64,000 nucleotides of DNA. It comes from Streptomyces sp. NRRL S-1022. GTDB lineage: Bacteria > Actinomycetota > Actinomycetes > Streptomycetales > Streptomycetaceae. Under the pieces are notes generated by a model. That model searched no databases. It was not told the origin of the DNA and worked only from the letters and a program-made list of their open reading frames with translations. The DNA lies in NCBI RefSeq assembly GCF_000720135.1, contig NZ_JOIU01000031.1, positions 1-64,000 of the forward strand, read 5' to 3'. The stretch's first letter is position 1. Each line of letters opens with the position of its first letter. Position numbers and translations under genes: made by a program. Below are positions 42,460-50,937 of this stretch, one piece after another.

Positions 42460-43306
42460 GCGCAGGCGTCCGCAGGACGTCCCCGAGACGGCTGCCCGGG
42501 AGACGGGCGGACACCGGGTGGGCGTCCGTGTCCTGGCCGACGGCAGCGGGCCGCTGGTGGTCGCGGTGCACGGAGCCGAGGGCGGCTGGCGCGAATGGCA
42601 GCCGCTGGCCCGGGAGCTGGCGGGCGACTACCGGCTGGTCGCGCTCGACCTGCCGTGGCGCGCGGGCAACGACTACGGCTGGGGTGACGCGGGAACTCCC
42701 GGGACGTGGCTGCGCGGCGCCCTGGAACTGCTCGACGGTCCCGTGCACTCGCTGCTCGGCCACTCGCTGGGCGGGAACGCGGTGCTGGAGCTGCTGTGCG
42801 CACCGGATGCCCCGGACCTCGCGGCGGCCATGCTGTTCGCACCCTTCTACCGCCCGGTCGAGGACACGGTGGACGACGCGTTGGAACGGGAGTTCCGCGC
42901 GGCCTTCCGGTTCGCGGTCGCCGACGGCATCCGCATCTCCCTGGGCACCCGCTACGACGGCATGGACGAGGCGCTCTTCGAGATGATCGTGGACACCACG
43001 CTCGACCGGATCGGTCCGGCCGGGATCCACTCGCTGTACCTGCGGTTCGCCGCCACCGGCACCTTCCCCGTGGCCGCGATACGCACGCCGACCCGGGTGC
43101 TGGTCGGCGAGAGCGACCCGGCACTGGTCGAGCGACGGGCTACGGCGCTGTCCGGGGCGGCACGGGCGGTGACGGTGTCGCACCGGCCTGGCTACGGCCA
43201 CTGTTTCCACGTCAGTCACGCGGCCGAGATCGCGGCCGAGTTCACCGGTTTCCTGGCCGGGGCGGCCGGTGCCGGCGTCCTCACCGGTGCCCGAGGGGGT
43301 GCATGA
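42449..43306 (+). CDS. Alpha/beta hydrolase, candidate acyl-ACP thioesterase or transferase
   Basis: 285 residues. Ser106 in LLGHSLGGNAV is the nucleophile elbow; VLVGESDPAL near residue 218 supplies the Asp; GYGHCFHVSHA near residue 248 supplies the His. A lid region (residues about 125-200) is helical. Position between the CLF-like gene and the DsbA-like gene, with overlaps on both sides, argues for action on the nascent acyl chain, for instance release from ACP. Substrate not deducible. Confidence 0.85.
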   Translation: MAGERRRPQDVPETAARETGGHRVGVRVLADGSGPLVVAVHGAEGGWREWQPLARELAGDYRLVALDLPWRAGNDYGWGDAGTPGTWLRGALELLDGPVHSLLGHSLGGNAVLELLCAPDAPDLAAAMLFAPFYRPVEDTVDDALEREFRAAFRFAVADGIRISLGTRYDGMDEALFEMIVDTTLDRIGPAGIHSLYLRFAATGTFPVAAIRTPTRVLVGESDPALVERRATALSGAARAVTVSHRPGYGHCFHVSHAAEIAAEFTGFLAGAAGAGVLTGARGGA

Positions 43307-44046
43307 GCATGCGCAGGCGTCCTCGGCTGTACTTCAGCCTCCGCAGCCCGTACAGCTGGATGGCGGTGGAGCAGCTGGAACGCCGCTTCCCGCGGGCCAC
43401 CGAGCTGATCGACTACTACCCGTTCTGGGAGCCCGAACCCCGGCTCCGGCAGGCACTCCACGACCGGGGCGCCGAGGTGCTGTACACGCCGATGAGCAAG
43501 GCGAAGCACCTGTACATGCTGGGGGACGTCAAGCGGACGGCGGCTCGGTTCGGCCATCCGCTGGTGTGGCCGGTCGACCAGCAGGGGCAGGAGTGGGAGC
43601 TGCCGCACCTGGCCTGGCTGGCAGCCCGCCGGCGGGGCGAGGAACACACCCTGTACCGGGCGCTCGTCGAGGCGCGCTGGCACCGTGGGGAACGCATCTA
43701 CGACGAGGACGTCTTCATCAGGGTCGCCGACGCGGCCGGGCTCGACGGTGCCGCGCTGCGGGCCGCCGAGTTCGATCCGGCGGTCCGGACCGAAGCGGTG
43801 GACGTCCTTGAGGCGGCGTGGGAGGACGACATCTTCGGATTCCCCTACTTCCGCATCGGCCGGGAACGGCTCTGGGGCCTCGACCGGCTCGACGACTTCG
43901 TCACGGCCCTGGAGGAGGTCTACGGCGAGCACTCCTCCCCCGCTGCCGCGCCGGCCGCCGAGAACGACCCGCTGGACGGCGTACCGGCCCTGCTCGCCGG
44001 CCGGATCGGTGCGTACGACCGGGACACCGCAGGCGGCTGCGGCTGA
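43303..44046 (+). CDS. DsbA-fold / 2-hydroxychromene-2-carboxylate-isomerase-like protein
   Basis: 247 residues. YFSLRSPYSWMAVEQLE is the HCCA-isomerase/DsbA N-terminal strand-helix, with Ser where thioredoxins have Cys; AWEDDIFGFPYFRIG contains the cis-Pro loop and LWGLDRLDDFV the final helix. Redox Cys are absent, so isomerase or glutathione/mycothiol-transferase-like chemistry is more likely than oxidation. Related proteins occur in other reducing type II PKS clusters, where I recall they are linked to double-bond isomerisation, but I cannot verify that here. ATGA overlap with the hydrolase gene. Confidence 0.82.
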   Translation: MSMRRRPRLYFSLRSPYSWMAVEQLERRFPRATELIDYYPFWEPEPRLRQALHDRGAEVLYTPMSKAKHLYMLGDVKRTAARFGHPLVWPVDQQGQEWELPHLAWLAARRRGEEHTLYRALVEARWHRGERIYDEDVFIRVADAAGLDGAALRAAEFDPAVRTEAVDVLEAAWEDDIFGFPYFRIGRERLWGLDRLDDFVTALEEVYGEHSSPAAAPAAENDPLDGVPALLAGRIGAYDRDTAGGCG

Positions 44047-44143
44047 CCTGGACCGGACGTCGCTCCGGGCACCGGACGCCACGCGGCGCCCCCGCGAGCC
44101 GATATGACGAACGACTCGGTTCAACCCGCGAAGAGAGAGGGAC

Positions 44144-45139
44144 ATGGACGGCATGGACAACCCGGGCACAAGGCTCCGCTCGGTCAGCGGCTCCCCGCAC
44201 ACCCGGCTGCTCGGCCTGGGCAGCGCCCTGCCCGAACGGGTGGTGTCCAACCACGATCTGGCGGCCGTGCTCGACACCAACGACGAGTGGATCCGGACCA
44301 GGGTCGGCATCGTCAACCGCCGGTTCGCGGGCCCCGAGACCTCGGTCGCGGACCTCGCCGTGGAGGCGGGCGGCAAGGCCCTGGCCGACGCGGGGGTCGA
44401 CCCGTCCATGGTGGACACCGTGATCGTGGCGACCTGCACGATGCCCGCCCCGATCCCCAACGCCGCCGCACAGGTGGCCGACCGGATCGGTATCCGCGCC
44501 AGTGGGGCGTTCGACCTCAACGCGGCCTGCGCGGGCTTCTGTTACGCCCTCAACACCGCGTCCGACCTCGTCCGGTCGGGTTCGGCGGGCCATGTCCTGG
44601 TGGTCGGCGCGGAGAAGCTCACCGACTGGGTGAACCCGTCCGACCGCAACACCGCCATCATCTTCGGTGACGGGGCCGGGGCCGCCGTCGTCGGCCCGTC
44701 GCACGAACCCCGGATCGGGCCCGTCGTGTGGGGCAGTGCGGGCGACCGGGTTTCGACCGTCGGCATCTGGGATCGTGCGTACATCGAACAGGACGGGCTG
44801 TCGGTGTACCGGTGGGCGACGGAGACGGCCGCCCCGGTCGCCGCGCGCGCTGTCGAGCGGGCCGGGCTGCGGCTGTCCGACATCGACGCGCTGGTGCCAC
44901 ACCAGGCCAACCTGCGGATCGTGGATTCCATCGCCAAGCAGCTGAAGGCGGAGGGCGCACGCCCCGACCTGGTGGTCGCCGACGACATCGCGGAGTCGGG
45001 CAACACCTCCTCCGCGTCGATCCCGCTCGCCCTGGACCACATGCGCGCGGCCGGGCGGATCGCCGCCGGGGACGTGCTGCTGCTCGTCGGATTCGGCGCG
45101 GGTCTGAGTTACGCGGCGCAAGTGGTGATCTGCCCCTGA
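44144..45139 (+). CDS. Beta-ketoacyl-ACP synthase III (FabH-like)
   Basis: 331 residues. Complete KAS III triad: Cys129 in DLNAACAGFCYAL, His253 in VPHQANLRIVDSIAKQL, Asn287 in DIAESGNTSSASIPLAL. It condenses an acyl-CoA starter with malonyl-ACP and so defines the chain's start, separate from primary FabH. ATG 44144 with GAGAGGGA upstream; 97 bp separate it from the DsbA-like gene. It is the last recognisable cluster gene. Confidence 0.93.
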   Translation: MDGMDNPGTRLRSVSGSPHTRLLGLGSALPERVVSNHDLAAVLDTNDEWIRTRVGIVNRRFAGPETSVADLAVEAGGKALADAGVDPSMVDTVIVATCTMPAPIPNAAAQVADRIGIRASGAFDLNAACAGFCYALNTASDLVRSGSAGHVLVVGAEKLTDWVNPSDRNTAIIFGDGAGAAVVGPSHEPRIGPVVWGSAGDRVSTVGIWDRAYIEQDGLSVYRWATETAAPVAARAVERAGLRLSDIDALVPHQANLRIVDSIAKQLKAEGARPDLVVADDIAESGNTSSASIPLALDHMRAAGRIAAGDVLLLVGFGAGLSYAAQVVICP

Positions 45140-45310
45140 CCGGAGCGGGCAGGCCCGACCGGCCGGCTTCGACCAGGACCGCGTGCGGCGGCTCGCCGGC
45201 GCCGGTCGAAGGCGAGCCCCGGCACCCCGCTGATCGTCACCCCCTCGCCATCCCGTCTCCCCCGAAGGACACTCGTACGCGAAGGAGTTGCCGCCGGAGG
45301 GGGACGGGAC

Positions 45311-48300
45311 ATGCGGGACGGTCATCGGGCGGAAGCCGAGCGGTTGCTGGTGCGGGCCGTGGAGGAGGAGGTGCGGCGGTCGGGCGGGCGGGTCGACGGC
45401 CAGGTGCTGCTGGCCCGGGCGCGCGGCGCGCTGGACGCGATGGCGGGGGCGGCCGGCGAGGAGTACGCGGACTACACGCGCGCGCTGGACGAGGCGGAGG
45501 CCGGGCGGCTGACCTTCGGGCAGCGGTACGCGCGGGCGGGCGCCGGAACGGCGCTGCTGGTGGCGGCCGTTGCCGCCGTGGCCGCCGCCCTCGCCGATCT
45601 GTCCCTCGGCACGGGCGCCGGCACGGCCCTCGGTGCGGGTACCACCGCGGCCGTGGCGGGCGCCGCGGCCACGGTGGTGAAGGTGGCCGGTACGCATCTG
45701 CCGGCCGCCCACCACCGCGCGGGCGCGGCCGGCCAGCCCGGCGGCCCGGAGCAGCTGCGCTTGCAGTGGCTGACCGCGCTGGAGGTGCGGGGCATCCGCC
45801 CGTTCCTCGACCAGCAGCGGGTGCTGAGCGCCTCCACGGGCGCGAAGAAGACCGGCGGCGGCCCGGCGCTGCGCGGCACGGACAAGAGCGCGGCGGCCCG
45901 CAGGCGCTCGGTGCTGGAGCAGTCCTTCGGACAACTCCCCGAGGCCGGCGGCGTCTTCGCGGGACGTCGGACGGAGCTGGGGCGCATCAGGCAGTGGGCG
46001 CAGGCGGCCCGCGCCGCCACCGAGACCCGGCCGACGGTGGTCGTGCTGCACGGCGAGCCCGGCTCCGGCCGGACCACGCTGGCGGTGCGCGCTGCGCACG
46101 AGCTGCGCGACCACTTCCGGGGCGCGGTGGTGGTGGACCTGCGCGGCGGCAGCCGGGAGGAGGCGCCGCTGTCCACGCGGGAGGCGCTGCTGCACCTGCT
46201 CAACCGGCTGGGCGCGCCCCGTGAGCAGTTGCTGTTCCGGGAGCGGTCCTCCCCCGACCAGCAGGTCAAGCGGCTCGGCGAGCTGTACCACCGGCATCTG
46301 ACCGGTCTGCCGGTGACGATCGTGCTGGACGACGCCTCGGACCCGGAGCAGGTACGCGCCCTGGTGCCGGAGCACTCCGACAGCCTGGTCCTGGTCACCG
46401 CCCGCACGCCTCTCGACCTGCCCGCCGACCTGCCGGCCCGGGTGCACGAACTGCCGGTCCCGGCGCTGGACGCGGCGGGCGCCGAGGAGCTGCTGAGCGC
46501 GGCGGCGCAGGACCCCTCGGGGCCGTACGACGCCGAGTCCGCCGACCGGATCCGCGAGCTGTGCGGGGGGCTGCCGCTGGCGCTGCGGACCGCGGGCTCC
46601 GCGCTGGGCCCGCGCTCACCCCGGCAGCTGGCCGCGGACCTGGGCGCGTACGGCCCGGTGGATCCGGTGGAGCGGGCGCTGTGGCTGCGCTACAGCGACC
46701 AGCCGGAGCCCGCCCGCCGGCTGCTGAGGAGGCTGGCGCTGGCGGGCCGGGCCTCGCTGGGCGCGGCGGCGGCGGCCTCCCTGCTCGCCACCGACGAGGC
46801 CGAGGCCACCCGGCATCTGGTGGCGCTCGCCGGGGCCGGCCTGATCGACCACGTGCGCGGCAGCCGGTACCGGCTGCACGACCTGGTGCGGGCCTTCGCG
46901 CACGCCCGGCTGCTGGACGAGGAGGACCCGGCCGAGCGGGCGGCGGCCCAGGAACGGCTGATCGTGAACTACGCGGAGCTGGCCGACGCGGTGCTGCGCC
47001 TGGTCGACGGGAACATGTCGACGCGGTCGAACCAGTTCGGCTCGCACGGCTTCCCCTCCCTCGACGAGGCGCTGCGCTGGCTGGACGACGAGTCCAGCTT
47101 CATCACGGCGGCCCTGCGGCACGCGGAGGGCGTGGACCAGGCGGCGGTGCTGAACCTGCTCGGCGCGCTGTGCGACTACTGCCTGCTGCGCGGCGACCTG
47201 TACCGGCTCGGTGAGATCAGCGAGCTGGCGCAGTCGGTGGACCAGGGGCTGCTGGTGCGCTCGGTGCAGTGGCGTACCGGTATCGCGGCCCGGCATCTGG
47301 GCGAGCTGGACAAGGCGCGCACCACGCTGGCCTCGGTGGTCGACCTGTACCGGGAGGCCCACCACGACGCGGGCGCGGCCCGCGCCCTGACCTCGCTGGG
47401 AATCACCCTGCACCACCAGGGCAACCTCACCGAGGCCGCCGCCAGGCTCCAGGAGGCGCTGGACCTGCAGGCCGCGCCGGAACTGGCGACGGACCGGGCC
47501 TGGACGATGCACGCGCTGGCGGCCGTCCAGCGGGACCGGGCCCGGCTGGCCCAGGCGCTGGACCTGCTCACCCGCTCCCTGGTCCTGCACCGCGAGGGCG
47601 GCTCGGTGCACGGCGAGGCCTGGGCGCACTTCCAGCTGGGCCAGCTGGCGCTGCGGCTGGGGGACGTACCGCGCGCGGAGACGGAGCTGCGGGCGGCCCT
47701 GGAGCGGTACGGCCGGACGCACGACGCCCGCGGGGAGGCGTGGGCGCTGACCCAGCTGGCCCGGGCCCGGCTGGTGGACGGCGACGCCACCGCCGCCCTG
47801 GAGGGCCTGCGCCGGGCGGTCGTCCGGCACCGGGACAACGAGGACGCGCGCGGCGAGGCGTGGACGCTGTACTACCTGGGGCAGGCCCTGGAGGAGACCG
47901 GCGAACTGGACCGGGCGGTGCGCGAGCTGGAGCGGTCCCGGACGATGTTCTCCCGGATGCGGGACGTCTACGGCCTGGCCTGCGCCCGGCACCACTCGGC
48001 GCGGGCGACCCGGGACCAGCGGGCCGCGCAGACCGGGTCGCTGCGCAATTCCGGTTTCGCCCGGCAGCTGCTGGTGGACGCGCGCGCCGACTTCCAGCGG
48101 ATCGGCGTGGCCCACGGCGAGGCCTGGACCTGTCTGGAGCTGGCGGTGGTGGACGCGGGCAACGCGCGCACCCAGCAGGCGCTGGCGTTGTGCGACGAGG
48201 CGCTCACCCTGTTCTCGTCGTACGGCGACCGGCGCGGCGAGGACTGGGCCCGCTTCCTGCGCTGCACCCTGCTGCCGTACGCGGCGCCGGGCGGGGTGGA

Positions 48301-48517
48301 GGTGGGCACGGCGGTCGCCCAGGAGGAGCTGGCCCAGCTGGCCCGTGCCACCCATCCGCTGCGGGACGAGAAGCTGGACGACTACGTACCGGCGTACGCC
48401 CTGCTGCTGGAGCGGGGCGTGCAGCTGGAGGCCGGCTGGCAGGCGTGGCGCCTGCGCATGACTCCGGACCGCCACGCCCGGGAGGTGATGGGAGTGGCGG
48501 TACCGGCAGGGCGCTGA
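45311..48517 (+). CDS. Large NB-ARC ATPase with TPR repeats (AfsR-like without DNA-binding domain)
   Basis: 1068 residues. N-terminal about 75 residues helical, then one or two Ala/Gly/Val-rich hydrophobic segments (about 75-125). P-loop GEPGSGRTTLAVRAA near 248-262 and a Walker-B-like VTIVLDDAS mark an NB-ARC/STAND ATPase; GLPLALRTAGSALG is the GLPLA motif. From about residue 560 to 1040 come many TPR units, several beginning ARGEAWALxxLxxAR. STAND proteins signal or regulate on nucleotide exchange. No DNA-binding domain is present. It is the right core neighbour of the cluster; a role in its control is possible but unsupported. Confidence 0.88.
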   Translation: MRDGHRAEAERLLVRAVEEEVRRSGGRVDGQVLLARARGALDAMAGAAGEEYADYTRALDEAEAGRLTFGQRYARAGAGTALLVAAVAAVAAALADLSLGTGAGTALGAGTTAAVAGAAATVVKVAGTHLPAAHHRAGAAGQPGGPEQLRLQWLTALEVRGIRPFLDQQRVLSASTGAKKTGGGPALRGTDKSAAARRRSVLEQSFGQLPEAGGVFAGRRTELGRIRQWAQAARAATETRPTVVVLHGEPGSGRTTLAVRAAHELRDHFRGAVVVDLRGGSREEAPLSTREALLHLLNRLGAPREQLLFRERSSPDQQVKRLGELYHRHLTGLPVTIVLDDASDPEQVRALVPEHSDSLVLVTARTPLDLPADLPARVHELPVPALDAAGAEELLSAAAQDPSGPYDAESADRIRELCGGLPLALRTAGSALGPRSPRQLAADLGAYGPVDPVERALWLRYSDQPEPARRLLRRLALAGRASLGAAAAASLLATDEAEATRHLVALAGAGLIDHVRGSRYRLHDLVRAFAHARLLDEEDPAERAAAQERLIVNYAELADAVLRLVDGNMSTRSNQFGSHGFPSLDEALRWLDDESSFITAALRHAEGVDQAAVLNLLGALCDYCLLRGDLYRLGEISELAQSVDQGLLVRSVQWRTGIAARHLGELDKARTTLASVVDLYREAHHDAGAARALTSLGITLHHQGNLTEAAARLQEALDLQAAPELATDRAWTMHALAAVQRDRARLAQALDLLTRSLVLHREGGSVHGEAWAHFQLGQLALRLGDVPRAETELRAALERYGRTHDARGEAWALTQLARARLVDGDATAALEGLRRAVVRHRDNEDARGEAWTLYYLGQALEETGELDRAVRELERSRTMFSRMRDVYGLACARHHSARATRDQRAAQTGSLRNSGFARQLLVDARADFQRIGVAHGEAWTCLELAVVDAGNARTQQALALCDEALTLFSSYGDRRGEDWARFLRCTLLPYAAPGGVEVGTAVAQEELAQLARATHPLRDEKLDDYVPAYALLLERGVQLEAGWQAWRLRMTPDRHAREVMGVAVPAGR

Positions 48518-48526
48518 CCTGTGCGG

Positions 48527-48766
48527 TCAGCCCTGCTGGGCCGGGGAGTCGGCCTTCTGCCGGGCCTCCTCCGCGGCGGCGTCCGGAGCCTCCTTGAAGT
48601 CGACCTTCTGCATGTGCTTGCTCATCGACTTCATCAGACCCCACACGGCCAGGGCCATCACCGCGAAGACGATGAAGCCGAGGACACCGGGGGTGACCTT
48701 GTTCTCGTCCACCTCCTTGGCGAGGGGGACGAGGTGCGTCACTGCCAGGCTCACGCTTGCGCTCAT
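48527..48766 (-). CDS. Small single-pass membrane protein
   Basis: 79 residues. One membrane helix (VLGFIVFAVMALAVWGLM, about 29-46), followed by a charged cytoplasmic tail (KSMSKHMQKVDFKEAPDAAA). ATG 48766 lies one base from the mca stop, so it is translated with mca. Small proteins of this type next to mca are conserved in actinomycetes as I recall; function unknown. Confidence 0.85.
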   Translation of the reverse strand: MSASVSLAVTHLVPLAKEVDENKVTPGVLGFIVFAVMALAVWGLMKSMSKHMQKVDFKEAPDAAAEEARQKADSPAQQG

Positions 48767-48767
48767 G

Positions 48768-49649
48768 TCAGGCATTGTCCCGGATGCCCGCGAAGAGGTC
48801 GTCCTCGGGGATGGCGGTGTCGACGAGGGACTTCGCCAGCTCGTACTCCTCCGTCGGCCAGACCTCCTTCTGGAGCTCCAGCGGCACCTTGAACCAGCCG
48901 CCGTCCGGGTCGATCTGCGTGGCGTGCGCGATCAGCGCCTTGTCGCGGATCTCGAAGAAGTCCGCGCACGGGACGTGGGTGGTCAGGGTGCGCTCGGTGC
49001 GCTCCATCTCGTTCCACCGCTTGAGCCACTCGCCGTAGGGCGACTCCAGGCCGCGGTCGAGCATGGCCTGGTGCAGGGCCTCGGTGCGCGGGCGGTTGAA
49101 GCCCTGGTTGTAGTAGAGCTTCAGCGGCTGGTAGGCGGGCCCGAACTCGGCCTCGGGGTACTTCTCGGTGTCCGCCGCGCCCTCGAAGGCCACCATGGAG
49201 ATCTTGTGGGTCATGATGTGGTCGGGGTGCGGGTAGCCGCCGTTCTCGTCGTAGGTGGTGATCACCTGCGGGCGGAAGGAGCGGATCTGCCTCACCAGCT
49301 CGCCGGCCGCCTTGTCGACGTCCTCCAGCGCGAAGCAGCCCTCGGGCAGCGGCGGCAGCGGGTCGCCCTCCGGCAGACCGGAGTCGACGAAGCCGAGCCA
49401 TTCCTGCTTGACGCCGAGGATCTCCCGGGCCTCGTCCATCTCCTTGCGGCGGACCTCGTGGATGTGCTCCTCGATGTAGGTGTCGCCCTGCAGCTTGGGA
49501 TTGAGGATGGACCCGCGCTCTCCACCGGTGCAGGTCACCACCAGCACGTCCACCCCCTCGGACACGTACTTCGCCATGGTCGCCGCACCCTTGCTCGACT
49601 CGTCGTCGGGGTGCGCGTGAACGGCCATCAGTCGCAGCTGGTCAGTCAA
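48768..49649 (-). CDS. mca: Mycothiol S-conjugate amidase
   Basis: 293 residues of the LmbE/PIG-L deacetylase fold. VHAHPDDESSKGAATMA carries the zinc-binding HPDDE, and YPHPDHIMTHKI supplies the third His and catalytic region. Mca cleaves mycothiol conjugates of electrophiles and antibiotics so that mercapturic acids can be exported. Length and the full C-terminus (PWxx-type EYELAKSLVD) fit Mca rather than MshB. ATG 49649. Confidence 0.93.
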   Translation of the reverse strand: MTDQLRLMAVHAHPDDESSKGAATMAKYVSEGVDVLVVTCTGGERGSILNPKLQGDTYIEEHIHEVRRKEMDEAREILGVKQEWLGFVDSGLPEGDPLPPLPEGCFALEDVDKAAGELVRQIRSFRPQVITTYDENGGYPHPDHIMTHKISMVAFEGAADTEKYPEAEFGPAYQPLKLYYNQGFNRPRTEALHQAMLDRGLESPYGEWLKRWNEMERTERTLTTHVPCADFFEIRDKALIAHATQIDPDGGWFKVPLELQKEVWPTEEYELAKSLVDTAIPEDDLFAGIRDNA

Positions 49650-49751
49650 GACTCAATCCTTGGTCAGTCGGCGCCCCGCGTCTTGGGGTGCGATCGGCGG
49701 CTTCTATAGTGACCGAATCGGGGGGCGAATAATTCCGCGGAGAGGACGATC

Positions 49752-50150
49752 ATGAGTACCGCGAGCACGCGGCTGCCCGAGGGCCGCTACGGCCGTCCCT
49801 CGGATCAGCGCGCCGACCGCAAGCTCAAGATCGCCGGTTCGGTGCTGGGCGCGTTCCTGCTCGCACTGATCGGCTATTTCGCCTACCACTACGTCGCGCA
49901 GAACGAGATCAGCGCCGAGGTCATCGCCTTCGACGCCTCCGACGGCGCGGTCAAGGTGCATCTGGAGGTCCGCAAGGACGCCGGCGCCTCCGGCTACTGC
50001 ACCCTGCGCTCCCAGTCGGCCGACGGCGCCGAGGTGGGCCGCGCCGACTTCCGTTTCTCCGGACCGGCCACCCGGATCGACAAGGTCGTCACGCTGCGTA
50101 CGACGGCGCAGGGGACGACGGCCGAGCTGCTGGGCTGCCACACCGGCTGA
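49752..50150 (+). CDS. DUF4307 membrane protein
   Basis: 132 residues: N-terminal RLPEGRYGRPSDQRADRKL, one membrane helix (IAGSVLGAFLLALIGYFAYHYV, about 29-50) and an extracytoplasmic beta domain with two Cys (GYCTLRSQ and ELLGCHTG). This matches actinobacterial DUF4307, commonly between mca and greA. Function unknown. Confidence 0.9.
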   Translation: MSTASTRLPEGRYGRPSDQRADRKLKIAGSVLGAFLLALIGYFAYHYVAQNEISAEVIAFDASDGAVKVHLEVRKDAGASGYCTLRSQSADGAEVGRADFRFSGPATRIDKVVTLRTTAQGTTAELLGCHTG

Positions 50151-50339
50151 TCAGCCCGGGACACCGCCCGGTTCATCCGGAATACGCAGGCCCTGACCTG
50201 CGTTGATGCGATTCTGATGGCTTATGTCCTCCCCCTTCAGCCATTGAATTGTTAGGCTCGTGGTTTCGCCCATCCAAGAGGGAACATGCTTCTGGGTAGG
50301 GCGATGCTTTGTATTCCCAGTACCGACGAGGAGCACCCT

Positions 50340-50837
50340 GTGACCCAGACCAGCGAGAACGTCACCTGGCTGACCCAGGAGGCGTACAACAAGCTCAAGG
50401 ACGAGCTTGAGTACCTTACTGGTCCTGCGCGCACGGAGATCGCCGCCAAGATCGCGGCCGCGCGCGAGGAGGGCGACCTGCGCGAGAACGGCGGGTACCA
50501 CGCGGCCAAGGAGGAGCAGGGCAAGCAGGAGCTCCGTGTGCGCCAGCTGACCCAGCTCCTGGAGAACGCCAAGGTCGGCGAGGCGCCGGCCGCGGACGGT
50601 GCCGTCGCGCCCGGCATGGTCGTCACGATCGCCTTCGACGGTGACGAGGACGACACCCTGACGTTCCTGCTCGCCTCGCGCGAGTACGCGAGCTCCGACA
50701 TCGAGACGTACTCCCCGCAGTCCCCGCTCGGCTCGGGAGTCATCGGCCACAAGGTCGGCGACGACGCGGAGTACGAGCTGCCGAACGGCAAGAAGGCCTC
50801 GGTGCGGATCCTGAAGGCCGAGCCGTACACGAGCTGA
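50340..50837 (+). CDS. greA: Transcription elongation factor GreA
   Basis: 165 residues. N-terminal coiled coil with WLTQEAYNKLKDELEYL and AAKIAAAREEGDLRENGGYHAAKEEQ containing the acidic tip residues (D and E of EEGDLREN) that stimulate RNA polymerase transcript cleavage; C-terminal FKBP-like domain with ISPQSPLG-like YSPQSPLGSGVIGHKVGD. GTG 50340 has AGGAG upstream; the longer frame from 50286 lacks family support. Confidence 0.95.
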   Translation: MTQTSENVTWLTQEAYNKLKDELEYLTGPARTEIAAKIAAAREEGDLRENGGYHAAKEEQGKQELRVRQLTQLLENAKVGEAPAADGAVAPGMVVTIAFDGDEDDTLTFLLASREYASSDIETYSPQSPLGSGVIGHKVGDDAEYELPNGKKASVRILKAEPYTS

Positions 50838-50860
50838 CCGGAGCCCCGGGTTCACTTCGG

Positions 50861-50893
50861 GCCCCCGGCGCCCTCAGGGCCGCCGGGGGCTTT
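50861..50893. terminator. Terminator downstream of greA
   Basis: GCCCCCGGCG (50861-50870) and CGCCGGGGGC (50881-50890) pair perfectly around a 10-base loop that can itself fold, followed by TTT. It lies between the convergent greA and ABC permease genes. Confidence 0.88.
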
Positions 50894-50937
50894 GTCATGC
50901 CCTGGGCCGTGTCGCGGCCGGCGCCCGGCCGCCCGGG

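Noticed and set aside
45140..45310. Possible terminator hairpin after KAS III (CTTCGACC / GGTCGAAG)
   Set aside because: The arms are only 8 bp with a loop of nearly 30 bases, too weak to call.
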